From: an uncultured Formosa sp.
Lineage (GTDB): Bacteria; Bacteroidota; Bacteroidia; Flavobacteriales; Flavobacteriaceae
Assembly (NCBI RefSeq): GCF_947500765.1
Contig: NZ_CANMTH010000010.1
Coordinates: 1 to 64,000 of the forward strand
Reading direction: 5' to 3'
Length of the DNA stretch: 64,000 bases
Part shown: positions 9,730-19,803 of the stretch, piece after piece
How positions within the stretch are numbered: position 1 is the stretch's first letter
Layout of the letters: each line of letters starts with the position of its first letter
The notes under the pieces: generated by a model
Databases searched by the model: none
Told to the model about the DNA's origin: nothing
What the model saw: only the letters and a program-made list of their open reading frames with translations
Program-made: the position numbers and the translations under genes

Positions 9730-9799
9730 TTTATTGCAAAAAATATTAATCCAGACTGTAAAAAAATCTCAGTTCTTCTAATACCTCTTAATTACAATA

Positions 9800-10747
9800 T
9801 CAATAAAATTCAAAAATTGGTTTACCTGATTCATCAAATTTTACGTCCATAATTCTAGCATGTCTATTTGGATCAAATAAGGGGTCTCCTTCTATGTTTT
9901 CATAATCTCTAGCATGATACACACAAATAGGGACTCCATCTTCAGATACAGTAAAACTATTATGTCCCGCTCCATATATATTTTTATTATAATCTGACTG
10001 AAGAACTGGATTTCTTGATTTTGTCCAAGAATTCCTATCCATTAAATCGGTATTTTCATTTGCTTCCATTAAGCCCATACAATAGCATGAACCAGTAGCA
10101 CTTGCAGAAAATGTTATATATATTTTACCTTCATTTTTAATAACAGCAGGTCCTTCATTCACCCAAAAATCTACCCGTTCCCAGTCGTAATCAGGAGTAG
10201 TAAGCATAAACTGATTTGTTTTTAATTTGATAGGCGATTCCATTTCTGCTAAATATAAATTTGATGCTGCGAATTGTCCGCCTGTCTTTTCTGCCCAACA
10301 GAAATAGCGTTTACCCTCATTTTCAAAAACAGTTCCATCCAACGAAAAATCATTAAATGACTTATTATCACCATCAGCTGCTTGCATTTGCCCAAGTTCG
10401 ATCCATTCATCCATTAATGGATTTTGGCCTCTACACTCAATTACATATGGCCTTAATTTCCAAATATCATTTACCTCACTAGCTGCAAAATAGATATACC
10501 ATCTACCGTCCAGATAATGTATTTCTGGTGCCCAAACATGTTGACTCATCGGTCCAGTTTCATGTTTTTTCCAAACATGAAACGTTTCGGCATCTTGTAA
10601 TTCATTTAGAGTTTTGGCTCTTCTAAGCTCGATACTATCATAAGAAGGTACTGAACCTGTAAAATAGTAATAACCATCTGTATGTTTATAGATAAACGGA
10701 TCAGCACGTTGTTCAACTATGGGTTCGTTCGTTCTAATTGTATCCAT
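9800..10747 (-). CDS. GH43 glycosidase, cytosolic (alpha-L-arabinofuranosidase type)
   Basis: This is a 315-residue five-bladed beta-propeller GH43 enzyme without a signal peptide, so it should act in the cytosol. The three family carboxylates are visible: Asp16 in QRADPFIY, Asp in FSLDGTVFENE and Glu in VNEGPAVIKNEG. It begins one base downstream of the GPH transporter stop codon, so the two are coupled. The pairing suggests import of short arabino-oligosaccharides followed by internal trimming. Exact linkage specificity cannot be read from sequence; a xylosidase activity is a less likely alternative. Confidence 0.88.
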   Translation of the reverse strand: MDTIRTNEPIVEQRADPFIYKHTDGYYYFTGSVPSYDSIELRRAKTLNELQDAETFHVWKKHETGPMSQHVWAPEIHYLDGRWYIYFAASEVNDIWKLRPYVIECRGQNPLMDEWIELGQMQAADGDNKSFNDFSLDGTVFENEGKRYFCWAEKTGGQFAASNLYLAEMESPIKLKTNQFMLTTPDYDWERVDFWVNEGPAVIKNEGKIYITFSASATGSCYCMGLMEANENTDLMDRNSWTKSRNPVLQSDYNKNIYGAGHNSFTVSEDGVPICVYHARDYENIEGDPLFDPNRHARIMDVKFDESGKPIFEFY

Positions 10748-10748
10748 T

Positions 10749-12092
10749 TTATATGTTTAATTTAGTTTTAATCGTTTCATAATATTTGTCAGTAATCTTA
10801 TACCTAAACATCATACCTCCCATAATAACGTGAAAAAAACCAGGTATAATCGTTAACATAAGTGCAATACCTAGAAGGGTATATTCTGTTTGTGAATCAC
10901 TTTTTGGCACATAATTGAAAAAATCTAATAAGTAACCTACAGCAGCTCCTGCGACCCCCATTCCTGCTTTTTGTGCGAAAGAAATTCCTCCGAAAGACAA
11001 GCCTGAAACTCGTTTTCCAGTTTCTGCATGACCATAATCAACCGCTTCTGCAATCGCTGACCAAAATACAGGTGCATGTAAATCGACTACAAAGGATAGT
11101 ATAAAATATAATACATAGGCCAATACTATATCTCCTGGTTTAACCACAAAAAACATCACTAAACTAATGGCTCCAACAGCAAGTTGAGTGTATTTAAAAA
11201 GTTTTACTTTACAGTATTGTTTTGTAATATAAGTAGACGCGGGCATGGCTAGGATTGCAGCGGTTACCCCTGTTGCCATAAAAGTAGATTGTACACTTAC
11301 ATCTCCACCAAGAAAATACTTAGCATAGAAGATTGCAACTGAACCTCTAATAACATAACCTACAGTTCCTGTAAAACAAGCACCAAATAATAGGGTCCAT
11401 TGCCCATTATTAATAAGCAATTTAAATTGTTCTAATAATGGTTTTTTATCAATAGTATGCTCCACACGTTCTTTAGTTGTAAAGAAACAAAACAGTAGTA
11501 AAAGTGTCCCCATCATTGCCATAATTCCCATGGCTAATTGATAACCTCTTGCTATATCATTTTTACCAAGTTTTTCAGCTAAAATCGGTACAACAATAGA
11601 GACTAAAAAAGCTGCAACTTTTGCAAAAAATAGACGATATCCGTTTGCAGACAAACGTTCTTGAGGATCATTTGTCAATACTCCAATCAAGGATATGTAT
11701 GGAATAGTAACCGATGTAAACATAATAGTAACAAATATATAAGTGATATAAGCATAAATAAGCTTACCGGTATAATCAAAATCTGGAGTTGTAAATGTTA
11801 AAAAGACTGAGATACCAAAAGGTATAGATAAATAGAGAAAATAAGGTCTATATCTCCCCCATTTAGTCTTAAATTTATCAGTTATTAATCCCATTAAAGG
11901 ATCTGTAACAGCATCGATCAGCCTTACCAAAAGAAATAGAATAGCCATGTCTTTAGGTTCTAAGCCAAATACATCGGTATAGAAGAATGTAATAATTAGA
12001 AACATTGAAGAGATTACAACGTTTACTGCTGCATCACCAGAGCCATATCCTATTTTTTCAAGGATGCTTAATTTTTGTATTTCTGATTTCAT
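10749..12092 (-). CDS. GPH-family (MFS) sugar:cation symporter
   Basis: This is a 447-residue inner-membrane transporter with 12 predicted helices. It starts LSILEKIGYGSGDAAVNVV, the classic glycoside-pentoside-hexuronide signature, and has RLIDAVTDPLMGLITDKFKTKWGRYRPY in the first cytoplasmic loop. Such proteins import glycosides or oligosaccharides with a cation. It is directly followed by a cytosolic GH43, so its cargo is probably arabinobiose or a similar oligomer. A weak AraR-like dyad lies 29 bases upstream of its start. Confidence 0.92.
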   Translation of the reverse strand: MKSEIQKLSILEKIGYGSGDAAVNVVISSMFLIITFFYTDVFGLEPKDMAILFLLVRLIDAVTDPLMGLITDKFKTKWGRYRPYFLYLSIPFGISVFLTFTTPDFDYTGKLIYAYITYIFVTIMFTSVTIPYISLIGVLTNDPQERLSANGYRLFFAKVAAFLVSIVVPILAEKLGKNDIARGYQLAMGIMAMMGTLLLLFCFFTTKERVEHTIDKKPLLEQFKLLINNGQWTLLFGACFTGTVGYVIRGSVAIFYAKYFLGGDVSVQSTFMATGVTAAILAMPASTYITKQYCKVKLFKYTQLAVGAISLVMFFVVKPGDIVLAYVLYFILSFVVDLHAPVFWSAIAEAVDYGHAETGKRVSGLSFGGISFAQKAGMGVAGAAVGYLLDFFNYVPKSDSQTEYTLLGIALMLTIIPGFFHVIMGGMMFRYKITDKYYETIKTKLNI

Positions 12093-12120
12093 ATATTTTT
12101 TTAAATACTAATTCATTGCC

Positions 12121-12139
12121 ATTTGTAAACCCGACACTT
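12121..12139. promoter_or_regulatory. Weak fifth AraR-like dyad before the GPH transporter
   Basis: ATTTGT-AAACCCG-ACACTT keeps one perfect arm, the 7-base spacer and four of six bases in the other arm of the AAGTGT-N7-ACACTT pattern. It lies between the GH127/146 gene and the transporter start. The arm degeneracy makes this a candidate only. Confidence 0.35.
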
Positions 12140-12162
12140 ATTAGTGATTATCACGTATATTT

Positions 12163-14556
12163 CTAATTAATTTTACTTTCATTTTTTGCTTGACTAATTA
12201 AACGTACACCATAAATTCCTGCTGTGGCTGAGTCCGATTCTGCTTCAAATCGAATATCTAAAATATTATTTGATGAGGCTAGATACTTAGGAATTTCATA
12301 GTCGACTTCGAAAAACACACTACCTTTATTACCCTTTAATTTAGGGTTCGCAATTTGTTTTCCATTAATTAAAATTTTAAAATTCCGACCTGAATCACTT
12401 CCAAAATAGGTTATACGTAATGCTTTTGCAGCCTTGTCTTTGTTTTTCATATTATAACTAAACCAACCTGTGGCATCACGCCAATGTCTGTTTTGGTTTA
12501 CACCTGTTTTAGATTGTTCAAACTGTATACCGTGATCAGACTCTGGTTGTTGTTCGCCCGGAGCTATATAATCTAAAGTTATAGTTCTTAAATAATCTTC
12601 ATTCTGTTGCTTTTTTGCTAATTTTTGTTGTATTTGTTTAAGCCCTTTGGGGGTTAAACTTTTGAAGTAAATGGCATATCTCTTTTCATGAATTTTATAA
12701 AAAGGTTGTAATATTAAATGCTTATAATCTGAAGGATGTATTAAATTCTCTATTGAAAACTCTAGTGGTTTTCCTGAAACTGATTTTATTTTAGTTAAAA
12801 TATTTTCACCACTTTCAGACACAAACATAGGCGCCTTGGTTAAAGGTAAGAATGGTCCCGAAGCTATATGACCTCCTCTACTATCATCTGCAAATAAACC
12901 ATCTTGATTAGCGTCTCCCGTAACAGCAGCTAAAACAATTGGACCATATTTAACAGACACATAACCTGAGTGATCTGGAATGTTTTCTACACTTAAATGC
13001 ATAGGAATTTCCATTTTAATAGTATCTCCATTTTTCCAAATTCTTTTAATTGGAATATAAGACCCTGGTACTGCATTTATCTTTTGAAGTTTTCCATTTA
13101 GATATAATATTAGAGCCCCCTCCCTTACCCACTTAGGATAACGCACCATTAATGTGGCTGATGTATTCGTAGGACTCGACCATACTAATTCGGTAGAAGC
13201 TACTTCTGGAAAATTTGTATTTTGCGTAATCGTTGCTTTCTTTTCATTCCAAAACACTTGAGAAGGAATAAATAAATTTACATACAAAGCATCATTATCT
13301 TTTGCGTAAATTAATTCATTATACTTAGTATGATTTTCCATTCCTGACCCTACGCAACACCAAAAACTAGTTTCTGGCTGTGAGTATACACGATAGTGAC
13401 CTGGACGCATTGGTGTGAAATAGACAAAGCCTCCTTTCGGGTTTTGTGATGATAAAATATGATTATATAGTCCACGTTCGTAAAAATCAATATAATGTTC
13501 ATTTATTGTATCTTCGAAAAGCATCTTACTTAACTTAAGCATATTGTAGGTATTACAGGTTTCCAGACCTTGTTCACCACTTAATACTTCACTAAAATCA
13601 TTAATGGGGTTAAAATGTTCACGCACACTATTTCCTCCAATACTTAATGTACGTAGGTTAACAACATCATTAAAGAAATTTAAGGCAGATTGGTGATATC
13701 TATTTTCGTCATCCAATTGTGAAATTCGTTCGAAACCAATAAATTTTGGAATTTGCGTATTGGCATGCATGCCCGTTAAAATATCTTGATTATCCGCAAA
13801 AGGATTTAATAGTCCATGTTCTGAAAAACGTTTAGCTAATTTTAAATATTTTTTTTCACCTGTAATCTGATACACATCGGCAAACACTTCATTTAAACCT
13901 CCATGTTCAGAACGTAGCATGTCTTGTACTTGTGTTTCCGAAAGTTTTTTTGTAACGTCTATAAACCAATCAGTAAATGCTATTAACATGGTTTTAGCTT
14001 CAGGTTTTTCAGCATAAACCCAAGCATCTTTTAATCCAGCAAATGTTTTATGAATATTATAAAGAGGTACCCATTTTTCATTTAAACTAAAACTTCCTGC
14101 TTTAATCTGGCCAGCCTCTATAGCAGGCCATAATTCTTTGCTTCCTGGAACACCTCCAATATAACCGTTACCATTTGTCTGCTGTACGTTTTGTAATTCA
14201 GCCAACACATAAACGATCAACTCATTCGCTTTTTCGTTTTTTGTAGAAGCATAAAACATTGATAAAGCTGACAAGTAATGCCCTAAGGTATGTCCGTCTA
14301 AACCTGTATTTTCCCAATTGGTGTAGGATTCTGCTTTAGGAGTTAAACCAGCTTCTCTTAAAAACGGAGAAAGTAATCGATCTGGATTTAATTGTTGTAT
14401 ATAATGAAAATCAGTTAAAGCTGCATCCTTAAAAACTCCAGAAGTAACAGCCACCTGGTCTAAAGGAAACGATTCTATTGATTTTTGCGCAGTTATATGT
14501 AATGAATAAAACAATACTAGACCAAAAAACAAAGATTTTATAGAAGTATGTTGCAT
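12163..14556 (-). CDS. GH127/GH146 beta-L-arabinofuranosidase (DUF1680 fold)
   Basis: This is a 797-residue exported enzyme with a signal peptide ending near HITAQ. The (alpha/alpha)6 DUF1680 domain carries the zinc-cysteine site known from GH127 HypBA1: Glu332-Thr-Cys334 in GLETCNTYN and Cys400-Cys401 in FWCCVGSGMENHTKY, one of which is the thiolate nucleophile in that family. C-terminal beta domains follow. It probably removes beta-L-arabinofuranose caps from arabinan side chains. GH127 and GH146 share these motifs, so I leave the family number open. Confidence 0.9.
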   Translation of the reverse strand: MQHTSIKSLFFGLVLFYSLHITAQKSIESFPLDQVAVTSGVFKDAALTDFHYIQQLNPDRLLSPFLREAGLTPKAESYTNWENTGLDGHTLGHYLSALSMFYASTKNEKANELIVYVLAELQNVQQTNGNGYIGGVPGSKELWPAIEAGQIKAGSFSLNEKWVPLYNIHKTFAGLKDAWVYAEKPEAKTMLIAFTDWFIDVTKKLSETQVQDMLRSEHGGLNEVFADVYQITGEKKYLKLAKRFSEHGLLNPFADNQDILTGMHANTQIPKFIGFERISQLDDENRYHQSALNFFNDVVNLRTLSIGGNSVREHFNPINDFSEVLSGEQGLETCNTYNMLKLSKMLFEDTINEHYIDFYERGLYNHILSSQNPKGGFVYFTPMRPGHYRVYSQPETSFWCCVGSGMENHTKYNELIYAKDNDALYVNLFIPSQVFWNEKKATITQNTNFPEVASTELVWSSPTNTSATLMVRYPKWVREGALILYLNGKLQKINAVPGSYIPIKRIWKNGDTIKMEIPMHLSVENIPDHSGYVSVKYGPIVLAAVTGDANQDGLFADDSRGGHIASGPFLPLTKAPMFVSESGENILTKIKSVSGKPLEFSIENLIHPSDYKHLILQPFYKIHEKRYAIYFKSLTPKGLKQIQQKLAKKQQNEDYLRTITLDYIAPGEQQPESDHGIQFEQSKTGVNQNRHWRDATGWFSYNMKNKDKAAKALRITYFGSDSGRNFKILINGKQIANPKLKGNKGSVFFEVDYEIPKYLASSNNILDIRFEAESDSATAGIYGVRLISQAKNESKIN

Positions 14557-14598
14557 TTTAATTTAATTAACTAAAAATTTGATTTTTTAAATTAAGCC

Positions 14599-15582
14599 TT
14601 AATCCATTGGTTTTACTGTTGGCCATTCGTCTAGCCAAGTAATCTCTTTTACAATCAATTTTGGTAAGCCATAATCATTAGCATCATAACCATGCATAAA
14701 TGTGTAATCCTTTCCTTCAAACGTAAACACACTATTGTGTCCTACTCCAAACCAATTTTTATTCCCTTTAATTACTAAAGATCCTCCGCCTTGATTAAGG
14801 TCAATTTCATTTTTATCTAAATAAGGTCCTGTAACTGTTTTTGAACGACCAACCACCAGTTTATAGGTACTTTTTTCGTTCCTACAGCAGTAATCAAAAG
14901 ACAAAAACTGATAATAATAATTTCCTTTTTTAAATATAAACGGTCCTTCGAGAGCTGCATTTCCTGCATCAGAGTCTACCAAATTCTTGTCTCTATCTCT
15001 TCTAGCTATAGTATGCCATTCTTCGGATTGGGCTACTTCTTTAAAATTATCAGCCAACTTTACCATTTTAAGTCCATTCCAGAACGAACCAAATGCTAAC
15101 CACGGCGTTCCTTTTTCATCTAAAATTAAATTAGGATCAATGGCATTCCACATATCTCTATTTGGCACGGATTGAATAACTATACCCTGATCTTTCCATT
15201 TATAATTTTTGTCTTCTGAATTTAAAGTTGAATTAGTCACCAATCCAATTGCAGATGTATTTTTACCGAAAGCTGAAACTGAGTAATACAAATAATATGT
15301 CCCGTTATGAAGGCTAATATCTGGCGCCCAAATATGACCGTTAAATCTAGGTACTACATCTTTAACCCATTCTGGTGATTCGTCAAAAATTGGAGCTGCT
15401 TGTTTCCAAGTTTTTAAATCTTTAGAAGTAAAACTAGTAATTCCTGGTCCTGTACAAAACAAGTAATATGTATCTCCCTGTTTCGCTACAACTGGATCGT
15501 GAGTAATAGGTCTTTCCTGAGCATAAATCACTGAAAAGATAAAAAAAGTAAATAGCGCAAAATGATGTTTTAGTATTCTCAT
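14599..15582 (-). CDS. GH43 arabinan endo-1,5-alpha-L-arabinosidase, exported
   Basis: This is a 327-residue GH43 beta-propeller with a signal peptide (MRILKHHFALFTFFIFSVIY, then AQ). Catalytic carboxylates are seen as Asp in ITHDPVVAKQGD, Asp in NAIDPNLILDEKG and Glu in ALEGPFIFKKG. FNGHIWAPDISLHNGTYYLYYSVSAFG matches endo-arabinanase-type GH43 proteins. It lies 5 bases upstream of no other start but directly after the next GH43 in the operon. Periplasmic cleavage of arabinan or its oligomers is expected. Confidence 0.9.
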   Translation of the reverse strand: MRILKHHFALFTFFIFSVIYAQERPITHDPVVAKQGDTYYLFCTGPGITSFTSKDLKTWKQAAPIFDESPEWVKDVVPRFNGHIWAPDISLHNGTYYLYYSVSAFGKNTSAIGLVTNSTLNSEDKNYKWKDQGIVIQSVPNRDMWNAIDPNLILDEKGTPWLAFGSFWNGLKMVKLADNFKEVAQSEEWHTIARRDRDKNLVDSDAGNAALEGPFIFKKGNYYYQFLSFDYCCRNEKSTYKLVVGRSKTVTGPYLDKNEIDLNQGGGSLVIKGNKNWFGVGHNSVFTFEGKDYTFMHGYDANDYGLPKLIVKEITWLDEWPTVKPMD

Positions 15583-15587
15583 AATTT

Positions 15588-16556
15588 TTATTTTTGGATA
15601 CCCTCTGAAGTCATAATAACACGTTTCATCGTACCATCCTTATTATAATACAGTCTATCGATACAAACAGAACGTCTAAAACTTCCACCATTTGGCTGAA
15701 TACCTCCCGTATGATAAATGAAATAATCTTTCCCTTTAAATTCAATTATAGATTGATGATTCGTATTAGAGTTTCCTGCCAATTCATTTAAAATTCCTTT
15801 AAATTCCCATGGACCTGTAATAGACTTGCTCATAGCATAGGCTATTTTTTCTGGAAATTCGTAGGCATATGACAAATAATACCAATCTCCTTTCTTATGG
15901 ATATAAGGTGCTTCAGTAAAATTTGGAAGTTCAACAGTATAGATAGGACCATCCAATTCAATCATATTTGCTTTTAATTTTGCATAATAACATACAGTAT
16001 TTCCCCAGTATAAATAAGCTTGACCATCATCATTAATAAACACTGTCGGATCGATGTCATCCCAACGAATATCTGTATGTTTAGTCATATCGTTAGTTAC
16101 CAGGGCTTTTCCTAATGCATCTTTGAAGGGACCTATTGGAGAGTCTGATACAGCCACCCCAATAGATTTTCCAGGATGTGTATCGTCATGTTCTACTGTT
16201 ACGTACCAATAAAATTTATTCTTTTTTTCTATGACTTGAGCAGCCCAAGCCTCACCCTTAGCCCATTTAAAATCAGTAGGTTTTAAAGGCACAGGATGAA
16301 CTTTCCAATCAACCATATTAATAGAAGAATACACTAACCACTCATCTATCTTATAGAAATTTAGATCATCAGGCGCTTCGTCATGACCAGTATATAAGTA
16401 AACCGTATCATCATGAACTATAGCCGCAGGATCTGCTGTAAATTTATCTTTAACTATGGGATTATTTTCTATTGATTTATGTTGCGCATATAAATCTAAA
16501 AAACAGCAACTAACTGCGAATATTGCTATTGAAACCATAACTTTTCTATACATCAT
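15588..16556 (-). CDS. GH43 glycosidase, exported (arabinofuranosidase-like)
   Basis: This is a 322-residue GH43 enzyme with a signal peptide ending near LDLYAQ. Family carboxylates appear as Asp in FTADPAAIVHDD, Asp in DDIDPTVFINDDG and Glu in FTEAPYIHKKG. NSNTNHQSIIEFKGKDYFIYHTGG is typical of the exo-acting arabinofuranosidase/xylosidase group of GH43. It starts 2 bases after the lipoprotein GH43 stop and ends 5 bases before the next GH43 start, so the three are tightly coupled. Exo-removal of arabinose in the periplasm is the likely role. Confidence 0.88.
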   Translation of the reverse strand: MMYRKVMVSIAIFAVSCCFLDLYAQHKSIENNPIVKDKFTADPAAIVHDDTVYLYTGHDEAPDDLNFYKIDEWLVYSSINMVDWKVHPVPLKPTDFKWAKGEAWAAQVIEKKNKFYWYVTVEHDDTHPGKSIGVAVSDSPIGPFKDALGKALVTNDMTKHTDIRWDDIDPTVFINDDGQAYLYWGNTVCYYAKLKANMIELDGPIYTVELPNFTEAPYIHKKGDWYYLSYAYEFPEKIAYAMSKSITGPWEFKGILNELAGNSNTNHQSIIEFKGKDYFIYHTGGIQPNGGSFRRSVCIDRLYYNKDGTMKRVIMTSEGIQK

Positions 16557-16558
16557 AA

Positions 16559-18160
16559 TTAATTATTTTTTTTTGCCCAAATAGGTCGTCCTGAATCATC
16601 TAATCCAGAATAAGAAATAGTTACTTTTCTTGGAGAAGCTTCCCAATCCCAAGCATCAAATAATTTACATTCATATCCATTTACATAAATGGTATTTGTT
16701 TCTTTATTTAACTCCCAAGTACCTGATATTTCACCACTCAAAGTCCCATTTTTACTAAAAATTAAAGTTTTAGAAGTTTGCATCACTCTATATTCATAGC
16801 TCATAATGATTTGCTCCCAAGTACCTACAATATCATCTACAGTAATTTCTGTTTCAGGTACCTCAGCAAAACGCTCCGGTGCTACAACAGGCCATCCATC
16901 TGATGTCCATTTAATTTCTCTAACCTGTCCCATCATCACAGCATTAGACACATTAATCCCGTGTACATTTTCTGGCAAACGACCTTGCGTTGAGAAATAC
17001 CACTTTTCATTTTCTGGATCTTGAAAAACAGCACAATGTGATATACCAACCCAACCTGTATGATTCTTAAATTGATAAGGATGTGTTAGCATAGGCCAAC
17101 ATTCGGCACCTTCAGATACGTTTCGTCCATCAATACCTAAATAAGGTCCATTTATATTGGTAGATCTAGCTACACGAGTATTGTATGCCACTGATAGTTC
17201 ATCATAAGCTAAAAATAAGTAATAAAAACCTGTCTCTATATTATATATAATTTCAGGACCTTCTAGTGCCTGCCATCTATTAGTACTAATATTACCACGA
17301 CCAGCTATTCTCTTTCCATAATCTTCGAGTTTAGTTAACCCAAAGGGCTTTCCTGTTGACGGATCTAATTGTACAGAGGCAATACCTGTATGCCATGAAC
17401 CATAAACCAACCATTCTTCTCCTTTATTTGATACTAAAGTAGGATCTATAGCATTGAACTGAAAATAAGCACTCCAATCGTTACTACTGGTTCTAGTATA
17501 CGTCTCCAGCCCATCTGGCTCAGAACAAATTACCATTCCTTTATCTTCCCATTGGTTACTTGCTAAATTTGTAGTTTCTGCTAGACCAATAAAAGCACGC
17601 TCTGTCCATGAGGTATTCAGGTCATTTCCAGCGATTGGATTTGTAACTACAACAGAATAATATAATCTATATATTCCATTATATTCATGAATATAGGGAG
17701 CCCAATGGCCATAAGATGGATTATCAATTACAGGTAAATCTATTTTAGCTCGTTTACTATTTAATGAATCTTTAATCCATGAAGGTGTTTCTGTAAATAC
17801 AGATCCTAGGTATTCCCAATACACTAAATCTTTCGATCTACGGTATGGAAAATGTCCATGCCCCTCTTGTGCATTGCCGTATGAAGCATCAGTTTGATAC
17901 ATATAATAATAATCTCCCTCTTTTACAATCGTTGGATCATGAACGTTAGCTAAATTCCATAGACTTCTATTTTCCCATGAAGCGATTGGAGTATAATTAT
18001 CGGAATAAGTTGGACCTTCAAACGTGTTTCCTAGAACCTCATCACCTCCATCTGTACCACCTCCACCATCTGGTTCTTTTGTAATACCATCATCTTTGGA
18101 ACATCCTAAAACAACTATTCCAAGAATTAGTAATATTATTATATTTTTTATTTTAATCAT
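16559..18160 (-). CDS. GH43 endo-arabinanase lipoprotein with C-terminal beta domain
   Basis: This is a 533-residue lipoprotein (lipobox IVVLGC, Cys20) with a Gly/Asp-rich tether KEPDGGGGTDGGDE, as in surface-exposed Bacteroidota lipoproteins. The GH43 propeller (about 60-430) has Asp in NVHDPTIVKEGD, Asp in NAIDPTLVSNKG and Glu in ALEGPEIIYN. A C-terminal domain (about 440-533, starting DIVGTWEQIIMSYEYRV) resembles the small beta-barrel found after secreted endo-arabinanases. It is the best candidate for the enzyme making the first cuts in arabinan at the cell surface. Confidence 0.9.
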   Translation of the reverse strand: MIKIKNIIILLILGIVVLGCSKDDGITKEPDGGGGTDGGDEVLGNTFEGPTYSDNYTPIASWENRSLWNLANVHDPTIVKEGDYYYMYQTDASYGNAQEGHGHFPYRRSKDLVYWEYLGSVFTETPSWIKDSLNSKRAKIDLPVIDNPSYGHWAPYIHEYNGIYRLYYSVVVTNPIAGNDLNTSWTERAFIGLAETTNLASNQWEDKGMVICSEPDGLETYTRTSSNDWSAYFQFNAIDPTLVSNKGEEWLVYGSWHTGIASVQLDPSTGKPFGLTKLEDYGKRIAGRGNISTNRWQALEGPEIIYNIETGFYYLFLAYDELSVAYNTRVARSTNINGPYLGIDGRNVSEGAECWPMLTHPYQFKNHTGWVGISHCAVFQDPENEKWYFSTQGRLPENVHGINVSNAVMMGQVREIKWTSDGWPVVAPERFAEVPETEITVDDIVGTWEQIIMSYEYRVMQTSKTLIFSKNGTLSGEISGTWELNKETNTIYVNGYECKLFDAWDWEASPRKVTISYSGLDDSGRPIWAKKNN

Positions 18161-18171
18161 ATATTAACGAT

Positions 18172-19731
18172 TTAATAAACATCCAAAACAACTACAGAAA
18201 ATGGAGGTAATTCAATCTCTAATTCACCTTTTTTTAATTTAAAATCTTTAAATTCTTTAGGAATAATTTTATTAGGGTTATCAAATGAATTATGATCTTG
18301 TAAAGCTTTTGCCTTTAAAATATTTCCAATAACATTCTTAACGTTTAAATCTTTTACATTAATTTTTATTGTATATGATTTATGTGCATCTATATTTACC
18401 AAAGACACATTTATATTTCCTTTTTTATCCTTCGATGCTGAAATAGAAATAGCATCTAACGATTTACCTTCCACAGTATATTTTGGTGATTTAAAATTTG
18501 TAGGTATTAATGTAGCATCATGATGAACCGTGTACATTTTCATAACATGATATGTTGGAGTTAAGATCATTTTTTCTCCCTCTGTAAGAATTACTGCTTG
18601 TAAAACATTTACAGTTTGAGCAAGGTTTGCCATTTTAACACGCTTAGCATGATTGTTAAAAATATTCAAAGTTGCACCTGCTATCATAGCATCTCTCATT
18701 GTGTTCTGTTGATACAATACACCTTTTTCTGGTTCTTCACTTTCATACCATCCCCCCCATTCATCGACAATTAATGCTACTTTATGTTCTGGATCGTATT
18801 TATCCATGATATCTGTATGTTTTTGAACTAGCTCTTCCATTTTTAAAGCAGTTTCCATAGTTCCAAAATATTCAACTTCATTAAATTTTGTATCCGAACT
18901 TTTATTTTCCCACTTCACAAAAGAATATGAATGAAGAGCTACACCTTCTATTAAATTTTTAGGAATATCACGCATTAAAACTTCTGTCCAATGATAATCA
19001 GCTACGTTAGCTCCTGATGCTATTCTAAACAATTTAGAATCATTTGTCCAGCTTGTCATAAATGTTGCGTACTGTCTGTATAAATTAGCGTAATATTCAG
19101 GCGTCATATTTCCTCCGCAGCCCCACATTTCGTTACCAACTCCCCAATATTTTACATCCCATGATTTTTCTCGACCATTTTCTTTTCTTAAATCAGCCAT
19201 AGGGCTTACACCGTCATGTCCAACATACTGAATCCAGTCTGTAAACTCTTTAACAGTACCACTACCTACATTTGCTGCTAAGTAGGGCTCTGTATCTAAT
19301 ATCTCACAAAGATTTAAGAAATCATGTGTCCCAAAACTATTGTCCTCGGTTGAACCTCCCCACCATTGATTCACTATAGTTGGTCTATCCTCTTTAGATC
19401 CAATACCATCTTTCCAGTGATATGTATCTGCAAAACATCCCCCTGGCCATCTTAGATTTGGTATTTTCAAGGCCTTAAGCGCTTCAATAATGTCATTTCT
19501 TACTCCGTTGGTATTTGGTATACTTTCATTGTTTTCTCCAACAAAAATACCATCGTATATACATCGTCCCAAATGTTCTGCAAAATGCCCATAAATGTGT
19601 TTACTTATTTCAGGAGCATTAGGCTGCTCTTTTAAAGTAAACTCTACATCTTGTGCAACTATAGGTTGGGCTAGACTTAAGACCAAACTAAAAACTGTGA
19701 TAATTAATTGTTTTTTTTTCATGTAATTCAT
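18172..19731 (-). CDS. GH51 alpha-L-arabinofuranosidase, exported
   Basis: This 519-residue GH51 enzyme has a signal peptide ending near QPIVAQ. The acid/base Glu201 sits in GVGNEMWGCGG and the nucleophile Glu324 in LIVDEWGGWYE, both canonical. A C-terminal beta-sandwich follows and ends PPFSVVVLDVY. It is the first glycosidase gene after susD, separated by 72 bases containing a strong hairpin. Its role is to release terminal alpha-L-arabinofuranose from arabinan or arabino-oligosaccharides in the periplasm. Confidence 0.95.
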   Translation of the reverse strand: MNYMKKKQLIITVFSLVLSLAQPIVAQDVEFTLKEQPNAPEISKHIYGHFAEHLGRCIYDGIFVGENNESIPNTNGVRNDIIEALKALKIPNLRWPGGCFADTYHWKDGIGSKEDRPTIVNQWWGGSTEDNSFGTHDFLNLCEILDTEPYLAANVGSGTVKEFTDWIQYVGHDGVSPMADLRKENGREKSWDVKYWGVGNEMWGCGGNMTPEYYANLYRQYATFMTSWTNDSKLFRIASGANVADYHWTEVLMRDIPKNLIEGVALHSYSFVKWENKSSDTKFNEVEYFGTMETALKMEELVQKHTDIMDKYDPEHKVALIVDEWGGWYESEEPEKGVLYQQNTMRDAMIAGATLNIFNNHAKRVKMANLAQTVNVLQAVILTEGEKMILTPTYHVMKMYTVHHDATLIPTNFKSPKYTVEGKSLDAISISASKDKKGNINVSLVNIDAHKSYTIKINVKDLNVKNVIGNILKAKALQDHNSFDNPNKIIPKEFKDFKLKKGELEIELPPFSVVVLDVY

Positions 19732-19737
19732 TTTAAA

Positions 19738-19764
19738 GCAGACCGCACATAATGAACGGTCTAC
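19738..19764 (-). repeat. Intercistronic hairpin between susD and the GH51 gene
   Basis: AGACCG (19740-19745) and CGGTCT (19757-19762) form a perfect stem with an 11-base loop; the flanks extend it to about 8 pairs with one mismatch. It stands directly behind susD. There is no long T-run, so it is more likely an RNA processing or attenuation element than a full terminator. Confidence 0.6.
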
Positions 19765-19803
19765 TTGATAAAACCAAAACTAATTCAATGCGTACTATAT
19801 AAT

